Below the pieces are notes generated by a model. The model was given only the letters and a program-made list of their open reading frames with translations. It had not been told where the DNA came from and searched no databases. From Clostridium sartagoforme (lineage in GTDB: Bacteria > Bacillota > Clostridia > Clostridiales > Clostridiaceae): DNA of 64,000 nucleotides. Made by a program: the position numbers and the translations under genes. The first letter of the stretch is position 1; each line of letters begins with the position of its first letter. The DNA lies in the NCBI RefSeq assembly GCF_004794105.1, contig NZ_SRYR01000011.1:21265-85264 (forward strand). The letters are read 5' to 3'. This document shows positions 20,744 to 29,131 of this stretch, piece after piece.

Positions 20744-21487
20744 TTACTCATCCCCTTTTTCTCTACTATAGAATAAAAATGCATCCTCTATAGTTTTTCC
20801 GCCTGAGGATTCTATTATCTCTTTTGGTGTACCTTCTGATATAATTTCTCCATCCCTAATTAAAGCTAACTTATCACATTTATATGCTTCATCCATAACA
20901 TGAGTAGTTACTATAATAGTCCTTCCAGCATTCTTTATTCTCTCAAATTCATCCCAGAATTTTTTTCTAAGAATAGGATCTATCCCTACGGTAGGCTCAT
21001 CTAAAATCAATAATTTAGGGTTATGAAGAAGAGCTATTGCTAATGAAAGCCTTCTTTTCATTCCTCCAGAATAATTTTTAACTGCTTTATTAAAATCTTT
21101 ATCTAGATTAACTAATCTTAAAACTTCCATAGCTCTTTCTTTAGCTGCTTCACCTTTAATTCCATATAATTCTCCAAAGAATAAAACATTATCAAGTGCT
21201 GATATATCATCATATAAAGCATCACTTTGAGCCATATATCCTATATCTTTTGAAACATCTAATGTTGGCATCTTATTGTCAAACACTTTAACTTCACCTT
21301 TATCTACTTCTTTCATCCCAATAATAACTTTAACTAAAGTAGTCTTTCCAGCTCCAGATGGACCTAGCAGTCCTATTATTTCACCCTCTTTAATCTTTAT
21401 ATCTACATTACTTAATATCCTTGTTTTATTGTAAGTAACATCAATATTGGCAACATCTACGACAACACCTTTATTCATTTTATTCAC
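20744..21487 (-). CDS. ABC exporter ATP-binding protein
   Basis: A 247-aa nucleotide-binding subunit. Walker A GLLGPSGAGKTT, Q-loop GYMAQSD, signature NYSGGMKRRLSLA, Walker B LLILDEPTVGIDP and the switch His in VTTHVMDEA. The DrrA/CcmA-like subgroup with single ATPase plus ABC-2 permease fits the next gene. AGAGGTG precedes the ATG. The two genes form a compact operon. Confidence 0.88.
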   Translation of the reverse strand: MNKMNKGVVVDVANIDVTYNKTRILSNVDIKIKEGEIIGLLGPSGAGKTTLVKVIIGMKEVDKGEVKVFDNKMPTLDVSKDIGYMAQSDALYDDISALDNVLFFGELYGIKGEAAKERAMEVLRLVNLDKDFNKAVKNYSGGMKRRLSLAIALLHNPKLLILDEPTVGIDPILRKKFWDEFERIKNAGRTIIVTTHVMDEAYKCDKLALIRDGEIISEGTPKEIIESSGGKTIEDAFLFYSREKGDE

Positions 21488-21633
21488 CTCTTAATATAAC
21501 CTGTCTTCATAGTATCACTAAATAGAAAATTTGTGAATAAATGTATAAGTTTTAATAAATAAAACTCATTAGTTAAATATACTAGTTAATACGACAATGA
21601 TTTTCTCATTTTCATACCTAATACAAATAAAAA

Positions 21634-21720
21634 AACACCAGTTTAAAAGATAATCTAAGGCGCTATCTCACAATTTATTACTCTTGTGTGATAGCCCTTA
21701 AATTTTTATAAACTGATGTT
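21634..21720 (-). terminator. Two-tier hairpin terminating the CAP-domain gene
   Basis: Outer arms 21634-21645/21709-21720 (12 bp, one mismatch) enclose inner arms 21662-21673/21684-21695 (12 bp, one mismatch). The leftward transcript ends GGUGUUUUUUUAUUUG, a good U-run. Confidence 0.75.
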
Positions 21721-21752
21721 ATTATAAAAAATAATTTTTTTATTGTATCTTC

Positions 21753-22598
21753 TTATCTATAGAACTCTTGTGTTGCATAATAAGTATTACCTATTTTATA
21801 TACACCTACTCCTATACTGGTAAAGTTAGTAGATAAAATATTAGCTCTATGCCCAGATGAATTCATCCAATTATTCATAAATTCTGTTGCTAATCCTTCA
21901 TTACCTCTTTTACCTTGAATATAGGCTATATTTTCTCCCCAAGAATTATATGAAACACCATCGGCTTTCATTGTATCTGTTATTAGTTTTCCCTGAGGAT
22001 CTTCGTGAGAAAAATATCCTTTTTCCCCCATATCAGCTGACTTAATCCTAGCATATTTCTCCATGGTAGTATTATAACTTAATCCTGGAAGACCCGCTGC
22101 AGCTCTTTCTGAATTTACTCTTTGGTAAATTAACTGTTCAATTTCTGCTGCAAAATTATTATCACTAGGTGCTGATTGTGCACTTGGATTCTCTGGAGTA
22201 CCAGTTGAGCCACTATTATTTCCACTATTTGCTTGAGGTGGCAATGGATTTACACTAGGATTCTTTTCTGGATTACTTGGAGTGACTCCTCCAGTTGATC
22301 CATTATTATTTGAATTATTATTATTCTCATTACCATTTGAAGGATTATTATTTTCAGTAGACCCTCCACCATTATTTTCATGAGAAGCATTTGGTGGATT
22401 ATTACTGCTATTAGGTGTATTTGAATTCTTCTCTTTATTTTCTTTTTCAACCTGATTAGAAGAATTTTTGTCTTTTTCTTCAACTTTAGCAATATCACCT
22501 GGAGTTTGTTTATTTGAGTACATAAAATACGCACCTACACCTAAAACTACAATAACTCCTAATGATACTATAATCGTTACTATCCTAGACTTGCTCAT
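21753..22598 (-). CDS. Cell-surface CAP/SCP-domain protein (YkwD-like)
   Basis: The protein starts with a basic stretch and one membrane helix (IVTIIVSLGVIVVLGVGAYF), then a long low-complexity linker of about 110 residues rich in Asn, Ser, Gly and Pro. The C-terminal CAP domain (about 120 residues) has GYFSHEDPQGK, WGENIAYI and MNSSGHRANILS, as in the YkwD/SafA-associated group. I start at ATG 22598 (281 aa) because AAAGGAGGA precedes it; a longer frame to 22679 has no such site. Likely exported and wall-associated; function unknown. Confidence 0.82.
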   Translation of the reverse strand: MSKSRIVTIIVSLGVIVVLGVGAYFMYSNKQTPGDIAKVEEKDKNSSNQVEKENKEKNSNTPNSSNNPPNASHENNGGGSTENNNPSNGNENNNNSNNNGSTGGVTPSNPEKNPSVNPLPPQANSGNNSGSTGTPENPSAQSAPSDNNFAAEIEQLIYQRVNSERAAAGLPGLSYNTTMEKYARIKSADMGEKGYFSHEDPQGKLITDTMKADGVSYNSWGENIAYIQGKRGNEGLATEFMNNWMNSSGHRANILSTNFTSIGVGVYKIGNTYYATQEFYR

Positions 22599-22750
22599 AA
22601 GATTTCCTCCTTTAAGCTTTTTCTTCATCTGGTCTGATAATTTTATCATAATAAAATCATTATCTAAATATGAGGTCATTTGTAATTGTTGAAACTTTTC
22701 TACCTATTACCACTATTTATTCTACATAGATTTTTTTTCAACTTTTTATG

Positions 22751-22899
22751 CAAAAAAAATAGAAATGGCCAAAGTTGCCTTTAGCCATTTCCTCGAAATA
22801 AATTCTATAATATAGGAGTTTAATTTATACTGTATATTATTAGAAGTGTGGAGCTTTTAATAATATATTTAAATCCTAACTGATATTGATTATCAATCT
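22751..22899 (-). ncRNA. Candidate Fur-controlled small RNA
   Basis: A promoter with a Fur-box-like palindrome (22882-22934) should start RNA near 22899. A 13-bp terminator with one mismatch (22762-22774/22779-22791, loop of 4) and an eight-U run ends it near 22751, giving roughly 145 nt. The only ORF is a 16-codon frame overlapping the terminator. Two CUCC motifs (22853-22850 and 22818-22815) lie in A+U-rich, apparently unpaired sequence and could pair with Shine-Dalgarno regions. No protein gene occupies 22599-22992. Confidence 0.55.
22762..22791 (-). terminator. Intrinsic terminator
   Basis: A 13-bp stem with one mismatch, loop GCAA on the transcript, followed leftward by UAUUUUUUUU. It would end the candidate sRNA and any readthrough from comB. 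Confidence 0.8.
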
Positions 22900-22934
22900 A
22901 ATATTATAATATATCTTTTCCCTAAGATTGTCAA
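22882..22934 (-). promoter_or_regulatory. Promoter overlapping a Fur-box-like palindrome
   Basis: Leftward TTGACA (22934-22929), 17 nt, TATTAT (22911-22906). GATATTGATTATCAATCTA (22882-22900) matches the 19-bp Fur consensus GATAATGATTATCATTATC at 15 positions and contains the perfect palindrome ATTGAT-T-ATCAAT. It covers the predicted start site, a repressing position. Confidence 0.55.
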
Positions 22935-22992
22935 TAAAAATTTTCAAATTATTTAACAATTTAAATAATTTATTTTTTTAAGTGACTTTCTA

Positions 22993-23724
22993 TTATAATT
23001 TTATACTTCTAGACCTCTTATCTACTCTAGGAACTACATCTATTATGTCCTTTTTACAGCAATATTCTAGATCATTATTTAATCCAAGTTCCATTAAAAT
23101 ATTATAATGTCTTGCATTTTTAATAAAATCAATTATATTAAGATTATTTTCATAAATATATTTTGCAGTTTTAGATATATCTGAAATTTCATATTTATTT
23201 TTTTCTTCACCTTCACATAATAAACTAATCATATATCCCGAACATATAAAGTCATCCATGGAAAACTCTCCATTAGTTCCTGCATTTATAAATACTACAT
23301 CTTTATTTATTTCTTTTACTAACTTAATAACAGCTTTAGAATTAATCATTGCCCCGATTAAAATTTCCTCTGAGTTTAAACTTAAATTTATGGCTCTAGT
23401 TCCATTTGTGGTACTTAAAATTATACTCTTTCCTTCTACCTTTTCAGCTGTATATTCTAAAGGTGAATTAGAAAAATCAAATCTTTCTATTCTTACTGCT
23501 TTTCTTTCTCCACCAAGTAAAGGGCTAATTCCTTCAGCTACTAACTCATTCTTCTTACTAAAGGCTTCTTCTACCGTTAATATAGGAAATACTTCTTTTG
23601 CTTTATTATTTAATGCTGTAACTATAACTGATGTAGCTCTTAACATATCTATAACTACAACTACTTTTCCCCTTAAGTCCTCTTCTTTTATATTATCAGC
23701 TGATATTATTAAATCTACCTTCAT
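22993..23724 (-). CDS. comB: 2-phosphosulfolactate phosphatase family protein
   Basis: ComB hydrolyses 2-phosphosulfolactate to sulfolactate in coenzyme M and sulfolactate pathways. The 243-aa protein has VVVIDMLRATSVIVTAL at residues about 21-37, GGERKAVRIERFDFSNSP, ILSTTNGTRAINL and INAGTNGEFSMDDFICSG. These are the conserved family blocks. ComA and ComC are not adjacent, so the substrate in this organism is open. GGGGGAG precedes the ATG. It lies 21 bases after the radical SAM gene and is probably cotranscribed with it. Confidence 0.85.
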   Translation of the reverse strand: MKVDLIISADNIKEEDLRGKVVVVIDMLRATSVIVTALNNKAKEVFPILTVEEAFSKKNELVAEGISPLLGGERKAVRIERFDFSNSPLEYTAEKVEGKSIILSTTNGTRAINLSLNSEEILIGAMINSKAVIKLVKEINKDVVFINAGTNGEFSMDDFICSGYMISLLCEGEEKNKYEISDISKTAKYIYENNLNIIDFIKNARHYNILMELGLNNDLEYCCKKDIIDVVPRVDKRSRSIKL

Positions 23725-23745
23725 TAAATCTCCCCCTGAGCTAAA

Positions 23746-24669
23746 CTATTTAAAGTTCTTTCCTTGCCAAATATCATTATCTTCTAAGGCTTTATCTATA
23801 GCATTTAATACTTCCCATTTCTTTAAGCTCCACATAGGTCCTATTAACATTTCCCTAGGTGCATCACCTGTCAGTCTATGAACTACCATATCTTCAGGCA
23901 GCATAGACACACCCTTGCATATTAAATCTATATATTGCTCTTGAGTCAGTAATTTTAATTCACCATTCTCATATTGCTCTACCATTTTTGTACCTTCCAT
24001 CAAGTGAAGCAGGTGGAACTTAATTCCCTTAGCTCCTGAATGAGCTATATAATCTACTGTCTTTAACATATCTTCTTCAGTTTCACCTGGAAGTCCAAAT
24101 ATTGTATGAACTACTACCTCTATATTTCTATCTAATAATCTCTTAAGTGTATTATCAAATACTTCAAAGTCATATCCTCTATTAAAGTTTCTCGCGGTTT
24201 CATCATTTACAGTTTGTAAACCTAGCTCTACTATTAAATATATCTTTTCATTTAATTCACTTAAAAATTCAAGTACGTCATCATCAATACAGTCTGGTCT
24301 AGTGGCTATAGATAAGGCAACTACATTCTTTTGAGCTAAAGCTTCTTGATATTTTCTTCTAAGTTCTTCAACTGGTGCATATGTATTTGTGTATGCCTGA
24401 AAATAAGCAATTAGCTTTCCATCCTTCCACTTTTTCTCCATCATATCTTTTCTATCTTCAAATTGCTTAGTTATTGATAATGTTCTGCTTCCTGCAAAGT
24501 CCCCTGATCCCCTTGCACTACAGAATGTACATCCACCTTTTGCAACTTTTCCATCTCTATTAGGACAAGTAAATCCCCCGTCTAAAGATATTTTATATAC
24601 TTTTTCGTTAAATTTATTTCTAAGATAATAGTTTAAGCTATGATATCTTTTATCATTCCATTTTTTCAT
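23746..24669 (-). CDS. TIGR01212-family radical SAM protein (YtqA-like)
   Basis: A 307-aa radical SAM enzyme. It begins MKKWNDKRYHSLNYYL; the iron-sulfur motif is Cys-x6-Cys-x2-Cys-like in GGFTCPNRDGKVAKGGCTFC, followed by SARGSGDFAG. Then come AYFQAYTNTYAP, TRPDCI and VELGLQTVN, as in the YtqA/YhcC group. The reaction is not established for this family, though tRNA modification has been proposed for relatives. ATG 24669 has GGAGG upstream. That site overlaps the 3' flank of the hairpin at 24683-24719. Confidence 0.85.
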   Translation of the reverse strand: MKKWNDKRYHSLNYYLRNKFNEKVYKISLDGGFTCPNRDGKVAKGGCTFCSARGSGDFAGSRTLSITKQFEDRKDMMEKKWKDGKLIAYFQAYTNTYAPVEELRRKYQEALAQKNVVALSIATRPDCIDDDVLEFLSELNEKIYLIVELGLQTVNDETARNFNRGYDFEVFDNTLKRLLDRNIEVVVHTIFGLPGETEEDMLKTVDYIAHSGAKGIKFHLLHLMEGTKMVEQYENGELKLLTQEQYIDLICKGVSMLPEDMVVHRLTGDAPREMLIGPMWSLKKWEVLNAIDKALEDNDIWQGKNFK

Positions 24670-24682
24670 AATTTCCTCCAAA

Positions 24683-24719
24683 AATAAAAGTACCACTTTA
24701 TTTAAGTCGTACTTTTATT
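24683..24719 (-). terminator. Hairpin abutting the radical SAM gene's ribosome binding site
   Basis: A perfect 11-bp stem (24683-24693/24709-24719) with a 15-nt loop is followed leftward by UUUGGAGG, the start of the Shine-Dalgarno of the next gene. It may terminate the lipoprotein gene or regulate readthrough. Confidence 0.55.
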
Positions 24720-24749
24720 CTACTACAATATTCACATATGTTAAGTATT

Positions 24750-25850
24750 TTATGTACTTTTTTTGATTTCTTTTCCTTCTATTGAAACATCATACTCACC
24801 TAATTTTTCTGCATTTATATCCTTAGCCCCTAACTTACCACCTACTGATATTTTAAAGTCCTCTTTATCAAAATTAATTAGGGATATATTATAGGTATCC
24901 GCTGGAAACTCCTTATCAAAGTCGAGGTCTACTAGTTCTCCATTTTCGCCATTATAAACTTTAATTCTTCTTACTAAGTTAGAGTTTAGATATTCTACTA
25001 TTAAAAATCCCTCTTCTTTTGTAAATACTAAGTTATCTATTTTTATATTTCTTAGTAAATCAAGTGGTATTACTTTTTTAGCTATTGGTTTGTCTAAAGC
25101 ATCTTCTAAATTAACTTCAGTGCTTCCTTCTTTATTAGGATTAGATTCATTTGCTCCTCCTTGGGTTGCCTTACTTTCTTCTATATATGCAATTGATAAG
25201 AATGTCTTATTTCCACCCGTGGTAGAAATAGCTACTTTTTTCCCCTTATATCCTAAGGCTACTGGCCCAAAGGCTTCTGCTTCTACCTTTTCCTTATGTA
25301 ACATAAGTTCATTTCTTCTTAAGTAAACATCCTTAGGCATATTACTTAAAGAAACTATTAAATCACTTTTTCCACCATCTTCACCAATGATTCTTAATGA
25401 GTTATTCTTAACAAAGACTTGCATCTTATTCATAGCTTTAATTTCATCTATTTTATAGTCTTCTCCATCCTTTATAACTTTAATTGCAAAGTTATCCAAA
25501 TCACATTTTGGCTCAGATGAAGAATTTCTAATAACATTAAAAGTAATAAATACTGATTTACTAGATGCTTCAATAAGTGCTTCAGGTTCAAAAGATATTA
25601 TTTTTGATGTTCCTGTTGTTATTTCATTATTATTTTTTAATAGGTTTTCTGTGCAAAGAGAGTTAGCCTCTTCAATATTATCATTTCTAATTAAGCCAAG
25701 ATATTTATCTGATAGTTCATATGCCTTTTTAGGCTTAAATAAATCTACTTCCACATCTGAAGATTGATAATATGAGCATCCTGAAAAAATATATAGATTT
25801 AATATTATTAAGGACAGTATATACATTATTTTATTTTTTTTATATTTCAA
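24750..25850 (-). CDS. Putative lipoprotein of unknown function
   Basis: A basic N-terminus, a hydrophobic helix and the lipobox IFSGC show a lipoprotein signal with lipidation at that Cys; the mature protein would be anchored outside the membrane. The 340 mature residues are mixed alpha/beta with a Ser/Asn/Gly-rich loop near residue 235. No family recognised; the two similar halves hint at a germination-type beta domain but this is weak. TTG 25850 is preferred because AAGGAG is 7 nt upstream; the longest reading starts at GTG 25859 inside the ribosome binding site. Confidence 0.65.
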   Translation of the reverse strand: MKYKKNKIMYILSLIILNLYIFSGCSYYQSSDVEVDLFKPKKAYELSDKYLGLIRNDNIEEANSLCTENLLKNNNEITTGTSKIISFEPEALIEASSKSVFITFNVIRNSSSEPKCDLDNFAIKVIKDGEDYKIDEIKAMNKMQVFVKNNSLRIIGEDGGKSDLIVSLSNMPKDVYLRRNELMLHKEKVEAEAFGPVALGYKGKKVAISTTGGNKTFLSIAYIEESKATQGGANESNPNKEGSTEVNLEDALDKPIAKKVIPLDLLRNIKIDNLVFTKEEGFLIVEYLNSNLVRRIKVYNGENGELVDLDFDKEFPADTYNISLINFDKEDFKISVGGKLGAKDINAEKLGEYDVSIEGKEIKKST

Positions 25851-26075
25851 AGCTATCACTCCTTAAATGGTCCTTAAGGTTATTTTCCCTAAGTTTAGAT
25901 AGCTTATTCATCTTTAAAGTAATAACTTTATTTCATATTCAATTAGAATAGACATTATAATTATTATTCTTCATTTTAAATATCAAAATAATTATTACGA
26001 AAAATAGCCCGCTAAAGAATAAAAATTTAATAAATCCTATATATTGTTAGTATAGATGAAGTAGGGGGATTAAAA

Positions 26076-27134
26076 ATGAAGGATGAATTTTCAAAAATTT
26101 TCAAAGTATCAGTGGTATTTATAGGTACCATAGTAGGAGCTGGACTTGCATCTGGGCAGGAAATAAAAGAATTCTTTACTTCTTATGGAGTAATTAGTTT
26201 TTTAGGAATAATAGCCTGTGGATTTTTTTATATATTACTTGGCTCAATTGTCTCTAAAATCAGTATTAAACATAACTTAACTTCCTATGGAGAAGTAATA
26301 AGGGTAGTTAGCCCAAATATCCTAGGGAAAATAACTGGTGTTATCACCACTCTTTATTTAATTTCTAGTGCATCTATTATCCTTGCTGGAAGTGGTGCCT
26401 TAATCAATCAATTTTTCGGAATACCTAAAATAGTAGGTTCATTAATAATGGTAGTAATAGCTTTATTCTTTTTATTAAGAGGCACTAATGGATTAATTGA
26501 GGTTAATTCCTTTATAGTTCCTACTTTAATAGCTACGATATCCATTATTACTATACTATATTTTATGTTCTGTAAGGATCTTATAAGCCTTGAACACTTA
26601 TTTAGCTTTAAAGCTCAAAAGAAAGGAATAGCAATTTCTACCCTGCTTTATGCTGGCTATAATACTCTGTGTAGCCTTGGAGTATTAGTCCCTTTAAGCA
26701 CTGAAATTAGGAAACCTAAAACTATGTTTTATGGAGTTACATTAGGCGCCATAGGCTTAGTTTTATTGAGCATAGCTATAAACTTCTTACTTATGATTAA
26801 TCAACCTTATATAGATAAGTATGAAATACCTCTTTTATTTGTGGCACAGCCTTTTGGCAATATAATTCAAGCATTATTACTAGTAGTTATACTACTAGAA
26901 ATGTTCTCTACAGAAGTTTCTGATGTATATTCTATTAGTAAAACTTTAGATGATACCTTTAAATTAGACTTTAAAAAAGCTATATTTATTGTTATTTTTA
27001 TAGCTCTTCCTATTTCAGTAATAGGTTTTTCTAAACTTATAGGAGTACTTTACCCTATGTTTGGCGTATTAAGTCTAGTATTTATAAGTCAAACTATATA
27101 TTATTATTTTAAACATAGAAAAGAGTTAATTTAG
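26076..27134 (+). CDS. YkvI-type membrane transporter
   Basis: A 352-aa integral membrane protein with about ten helices. It begins FIGTIVGAGLASGQEIKEFF, a Gly-rich unwound first-helix motif of the LeuT/APC fold, matching the Bacillus YkvI family. Other blocks are GYNTLCSLGVLVPLSTEI and LLEMFSTEVSDVYSISK. Probably a cation-coupled transporter of an amino acid or other small solute; substrate unknown. GTAGGGGGA precedes the ATG. Single gene with its own terminator. Confidence 0.8.
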   Translation: MKDEFSKIFKVSVVFIGTIVGAGLASGQEIKEFFTSYGVISFLGIIACGFFYILLGSIVSKISIKHNLTSYGEVIRVVSPNILGKITGVITTLYLISSASIILAGSGALINQFFGIPKIVGSLIMVVIALFFLLRGTNGLIEVNSFIVPTLIATISIITILYFMFCKDLISLEHLFSFKAQKKGIAISTLLYAGYNTLCSLGVLVPLSTEIRKPKTMFYGVTLGAIGLVLLSIAINFLLMINQPYIDKYEIPLLFVAQPFGNIIQALLLVVILLEMFSTEVSDVYSISKTLDDTFKLDFKKAIFIVIFIALPISVIGFSKLIGVLYPMFGVLSLVFISQTIYYYFKHRKELI

Positions 27135-27140
27135 TTCATA

Positions 27141-27188
27141 AAAATACACCCTAGGTTACCAATCCTTCGGTTTCCTAAGGTGTATTTT
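27141..27188. terminator. Bidirectional terminator between ykvI-like and H-NOX genes
   Basis: A 15-bp stem with one mismatch (27141-27155/27174-27188) is flanked by A-run and U-run, serving the rightward transporter and the leftward chemoreceptor gene. Confidence 0.85.
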
Positions 27189-27202
27189 ATTATTTTTTAT
27201 AA

Positions 27203-28975
27203 TTAATCCACATCTGTTACAAAGTTTTCCCCAACATCTCTTACTTTTCCTAGAGTTATCAACATTTCTTGAATACTTTTTGTAAACTCTTCAACATTTT
27301 GATTTACTAGTTGTGATGATGCAGCATTTTCTGCAGCTATAGCAGCTAATAAATCTATGTTTTTACTCATATCTGATACTGAAGTAACTTCTTTATTTAA
27401 CTTATTTATAGCTTCATTAGTTTCATTTGAAACTATCTTTATTAGATCATTTGCTTCTGAGCTTACTGTTCTAACCTTCTCTAGATTAGAAGCTTCTACT
27501 TCTAAGAATGTATATTGATTTTCAATACTAGATACTAGTGTATTTATCTCATTTGCAAAATAAGATAAATTATCATTTATATCTTTTACTGCTTGTTGCG
27601 ATTGCTCTGCAAGCTTTCTTACTTCTTCAGCTACTACTGCAAAACCTCTTCCTTGTTCTCCTGCCCTAGCTGCTTCAATTGATGCATTTAAAGCTAAAAG
27701 ATTCGTTTGATCTGAAATCCCAGAAACTAATGAAACGATATTAGTTATATCATCAGCTTTTCTTTGTAAGCTTTGTCCTCTTTCCTTAACGTTCATAAAC
27801 GAACTTAAGGTTTCTCTAATAGCTTCATTAGACTTGTCTACATTTAAGTAACTTTCTTTTATCTTATCAACAGACTTATCTAGTATATTTTTATTTTTAT
27901 CCTGAAGTACAACTAAATCCTTTAAAGCTTCTATATTTTCATTAGTTTGATTAACAAGCTCTTCTGTGCTTACTTCTTGTCTCTCTGCTAATTCTAGTAC
28001 TTGTTCTGAAGAAGTTGAAATTTCTTGTGTTGCTTTCTTCATATTTTCAGTCGTTTTATACATAGATTGAGTAAATACACTTAACTCATTTAAAGTTAAG
28101 TTAGCTGATGTTAAATCTTCACTAATACTATTTTTTAATTTAGATATTCCTGCATATATCCTTTCTAGTTTATCATTAGTAGATATACTAGTGTCTATAG
28201 CCTCAAAATTATTATTTTCTATGTTTTCAATAATATCATTTAACGGTTTAACTACTATATTACTAATAAAACCAGATATTAATCCAGCTACTCCCCCCAT
28301 TAATACACCTTTAAGTAATCCTACCATCGGTAATCCTATTAAAGTAATTACTATAAATATTGGAACTCCAATCTTTAATTCTAAACTCTTAAAACCAAAG
28401 TTAGATAACGTTCTACTGATAAGATACTTTTTATTTAAATGAATATTCTTCTCGAATTCTATATATACTGTAAGTTTTCCTTTATCTCTACCTACTTCTT
28501 CAATCTTTACTTTTTCACCGAAGAACTTAACACTTCCCCCTAGCAACCCTAAGAAGTAGTCAAAAAGTTCTCTATCTGATCTATAAGTAAGGTTAATTCC
28601 CTTTTCTGATATTTGTTTAATTTCCATTATCGGTGGCTTAGCACCTCTTATTTTCTTCATTATTATGGCATGAACAAAATTAAGAGAATTTAAAAATCTA
28701 TAAAGGTCCACCCTTTTAAAGAAAACTGGATAATCTTCTGCGAATTTATTTAAATTATTTTCTCCAATGATTCTCCAAAGTTCATTTATAGGCGTTCCTA
28801 CATTATTAGCAATCACTCCTATAAACTTAAATATCTTTTCATCCTCTACGTCATCTAAAGGACTAAAAACTATATCTTCCGGCCAATTAACTGCTTTTAA
28901 AGATTTTCTAATTTGATCATTTCCATATAAATCCCTACATGTCCTAATCCATGTAGATACTACCGTCCCCTTCAT
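27203..28975 (-). CDS. Methyl-accepting chemotaxis protein with N-terminal H-NOX gas sensor
   Basis: A heme-based O2/NO sensor coupled to chemotaxis. The 590-aa protein begins with an H-NOX domain (1-185) carrying the proximal His102, Pro115 in GAKPP and the YxSxR heme-propionate motif (Tyr131, Ser133, Arg135). Two membrane helices follow (about 213-255), then a HAMP-like segment and an MCP signalling domain with [20 protein letters not shown] and [16 protein letters not shown]. Residues equivalent to Trp9, Asn74 and Tyr140 of the Thermoanaerobacter O2-binding H-NOX are all present. ATG 28975 follows GGGAGGG; the longer frame to 29035 lacks homology. Confidence 0.92.
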   Translation of the reverse strand: MKGTVVSTWIRTCRDLYGNDQIRKSLKAVNWPEDIVFSPLDDVEDEKIFKFIGVIANNVGTPINELWRIIGENNLNKFAEDYPVFFKRVDLYRFLNSLNFVHAIIMKKIRGAKPPIMEIKQISEKGINLTYRSDRELFDYFLGLLGGSVKFFGEKVKIEEVGRDKGKLTVYIEFEKNIHLNKKYLISRTLSNFGFKSLELKIGVPIFIVITLIGLPMVGLLKGVLMGGVAGLISGFISNIVVKPLNDIIENIENNNFEAIDTSISTNDKLERIYAGISKLKNSISEDLTSANLTLNELSVFTQSMYKTTENMKKATQEISTSSEQVLELAERQEVSTEELVNQTNENIEALKDLVVLQDKNKNILDKSVDKIKESYLNVDKSNEAIRETLSSFMNVKERGQSLQRKADDITNIVSLVSGISDQTNLLALNASIEAARAGEQGRGFAVVAEEVRKLAEQSQQAVKDINDNLSYFANEINTLVSSIENQYTFLEVEASNLEKVRTVSSEANDLIKIVSNETNEAINKLNKEVTSVSDMSKNIDLLAAIAAENAASSQLVNQNVEEFTKSIQEMLITLGKVRDVGENFVTDVD

Positions 28976-29096
28976 TGTTTCCCTCCCGCATATTATAACT
29001 AATGTAATATAGACATTATAACCTATTAACGACAAAAATAGTGTAATACACTTATTATATACTTATTATCGACAAAAAAATAGATTTATAGAAAAA

Positions 29097-29131
29097 AATA
29101 GATGAATTGGAAAACTTCCAATTCATCTATT
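29097..29131 (-). terminator. sleC terminator
   Basis: A 16-bp stem (29097-29112/29116-29131) with a 3-nt loop directly after the sleC stop, followed leftward by a U-rich run. Confidence 0.85.

Noticed and set aside
22250..22534. 94-codon leftward ORF overlapping the CAP-domain gene
   Set aside because: It is an alternative frame of the low-complexity linker; the Ile/Leu/Met-rich product is an artefact of the AAT/GGT-rich repeat codons.
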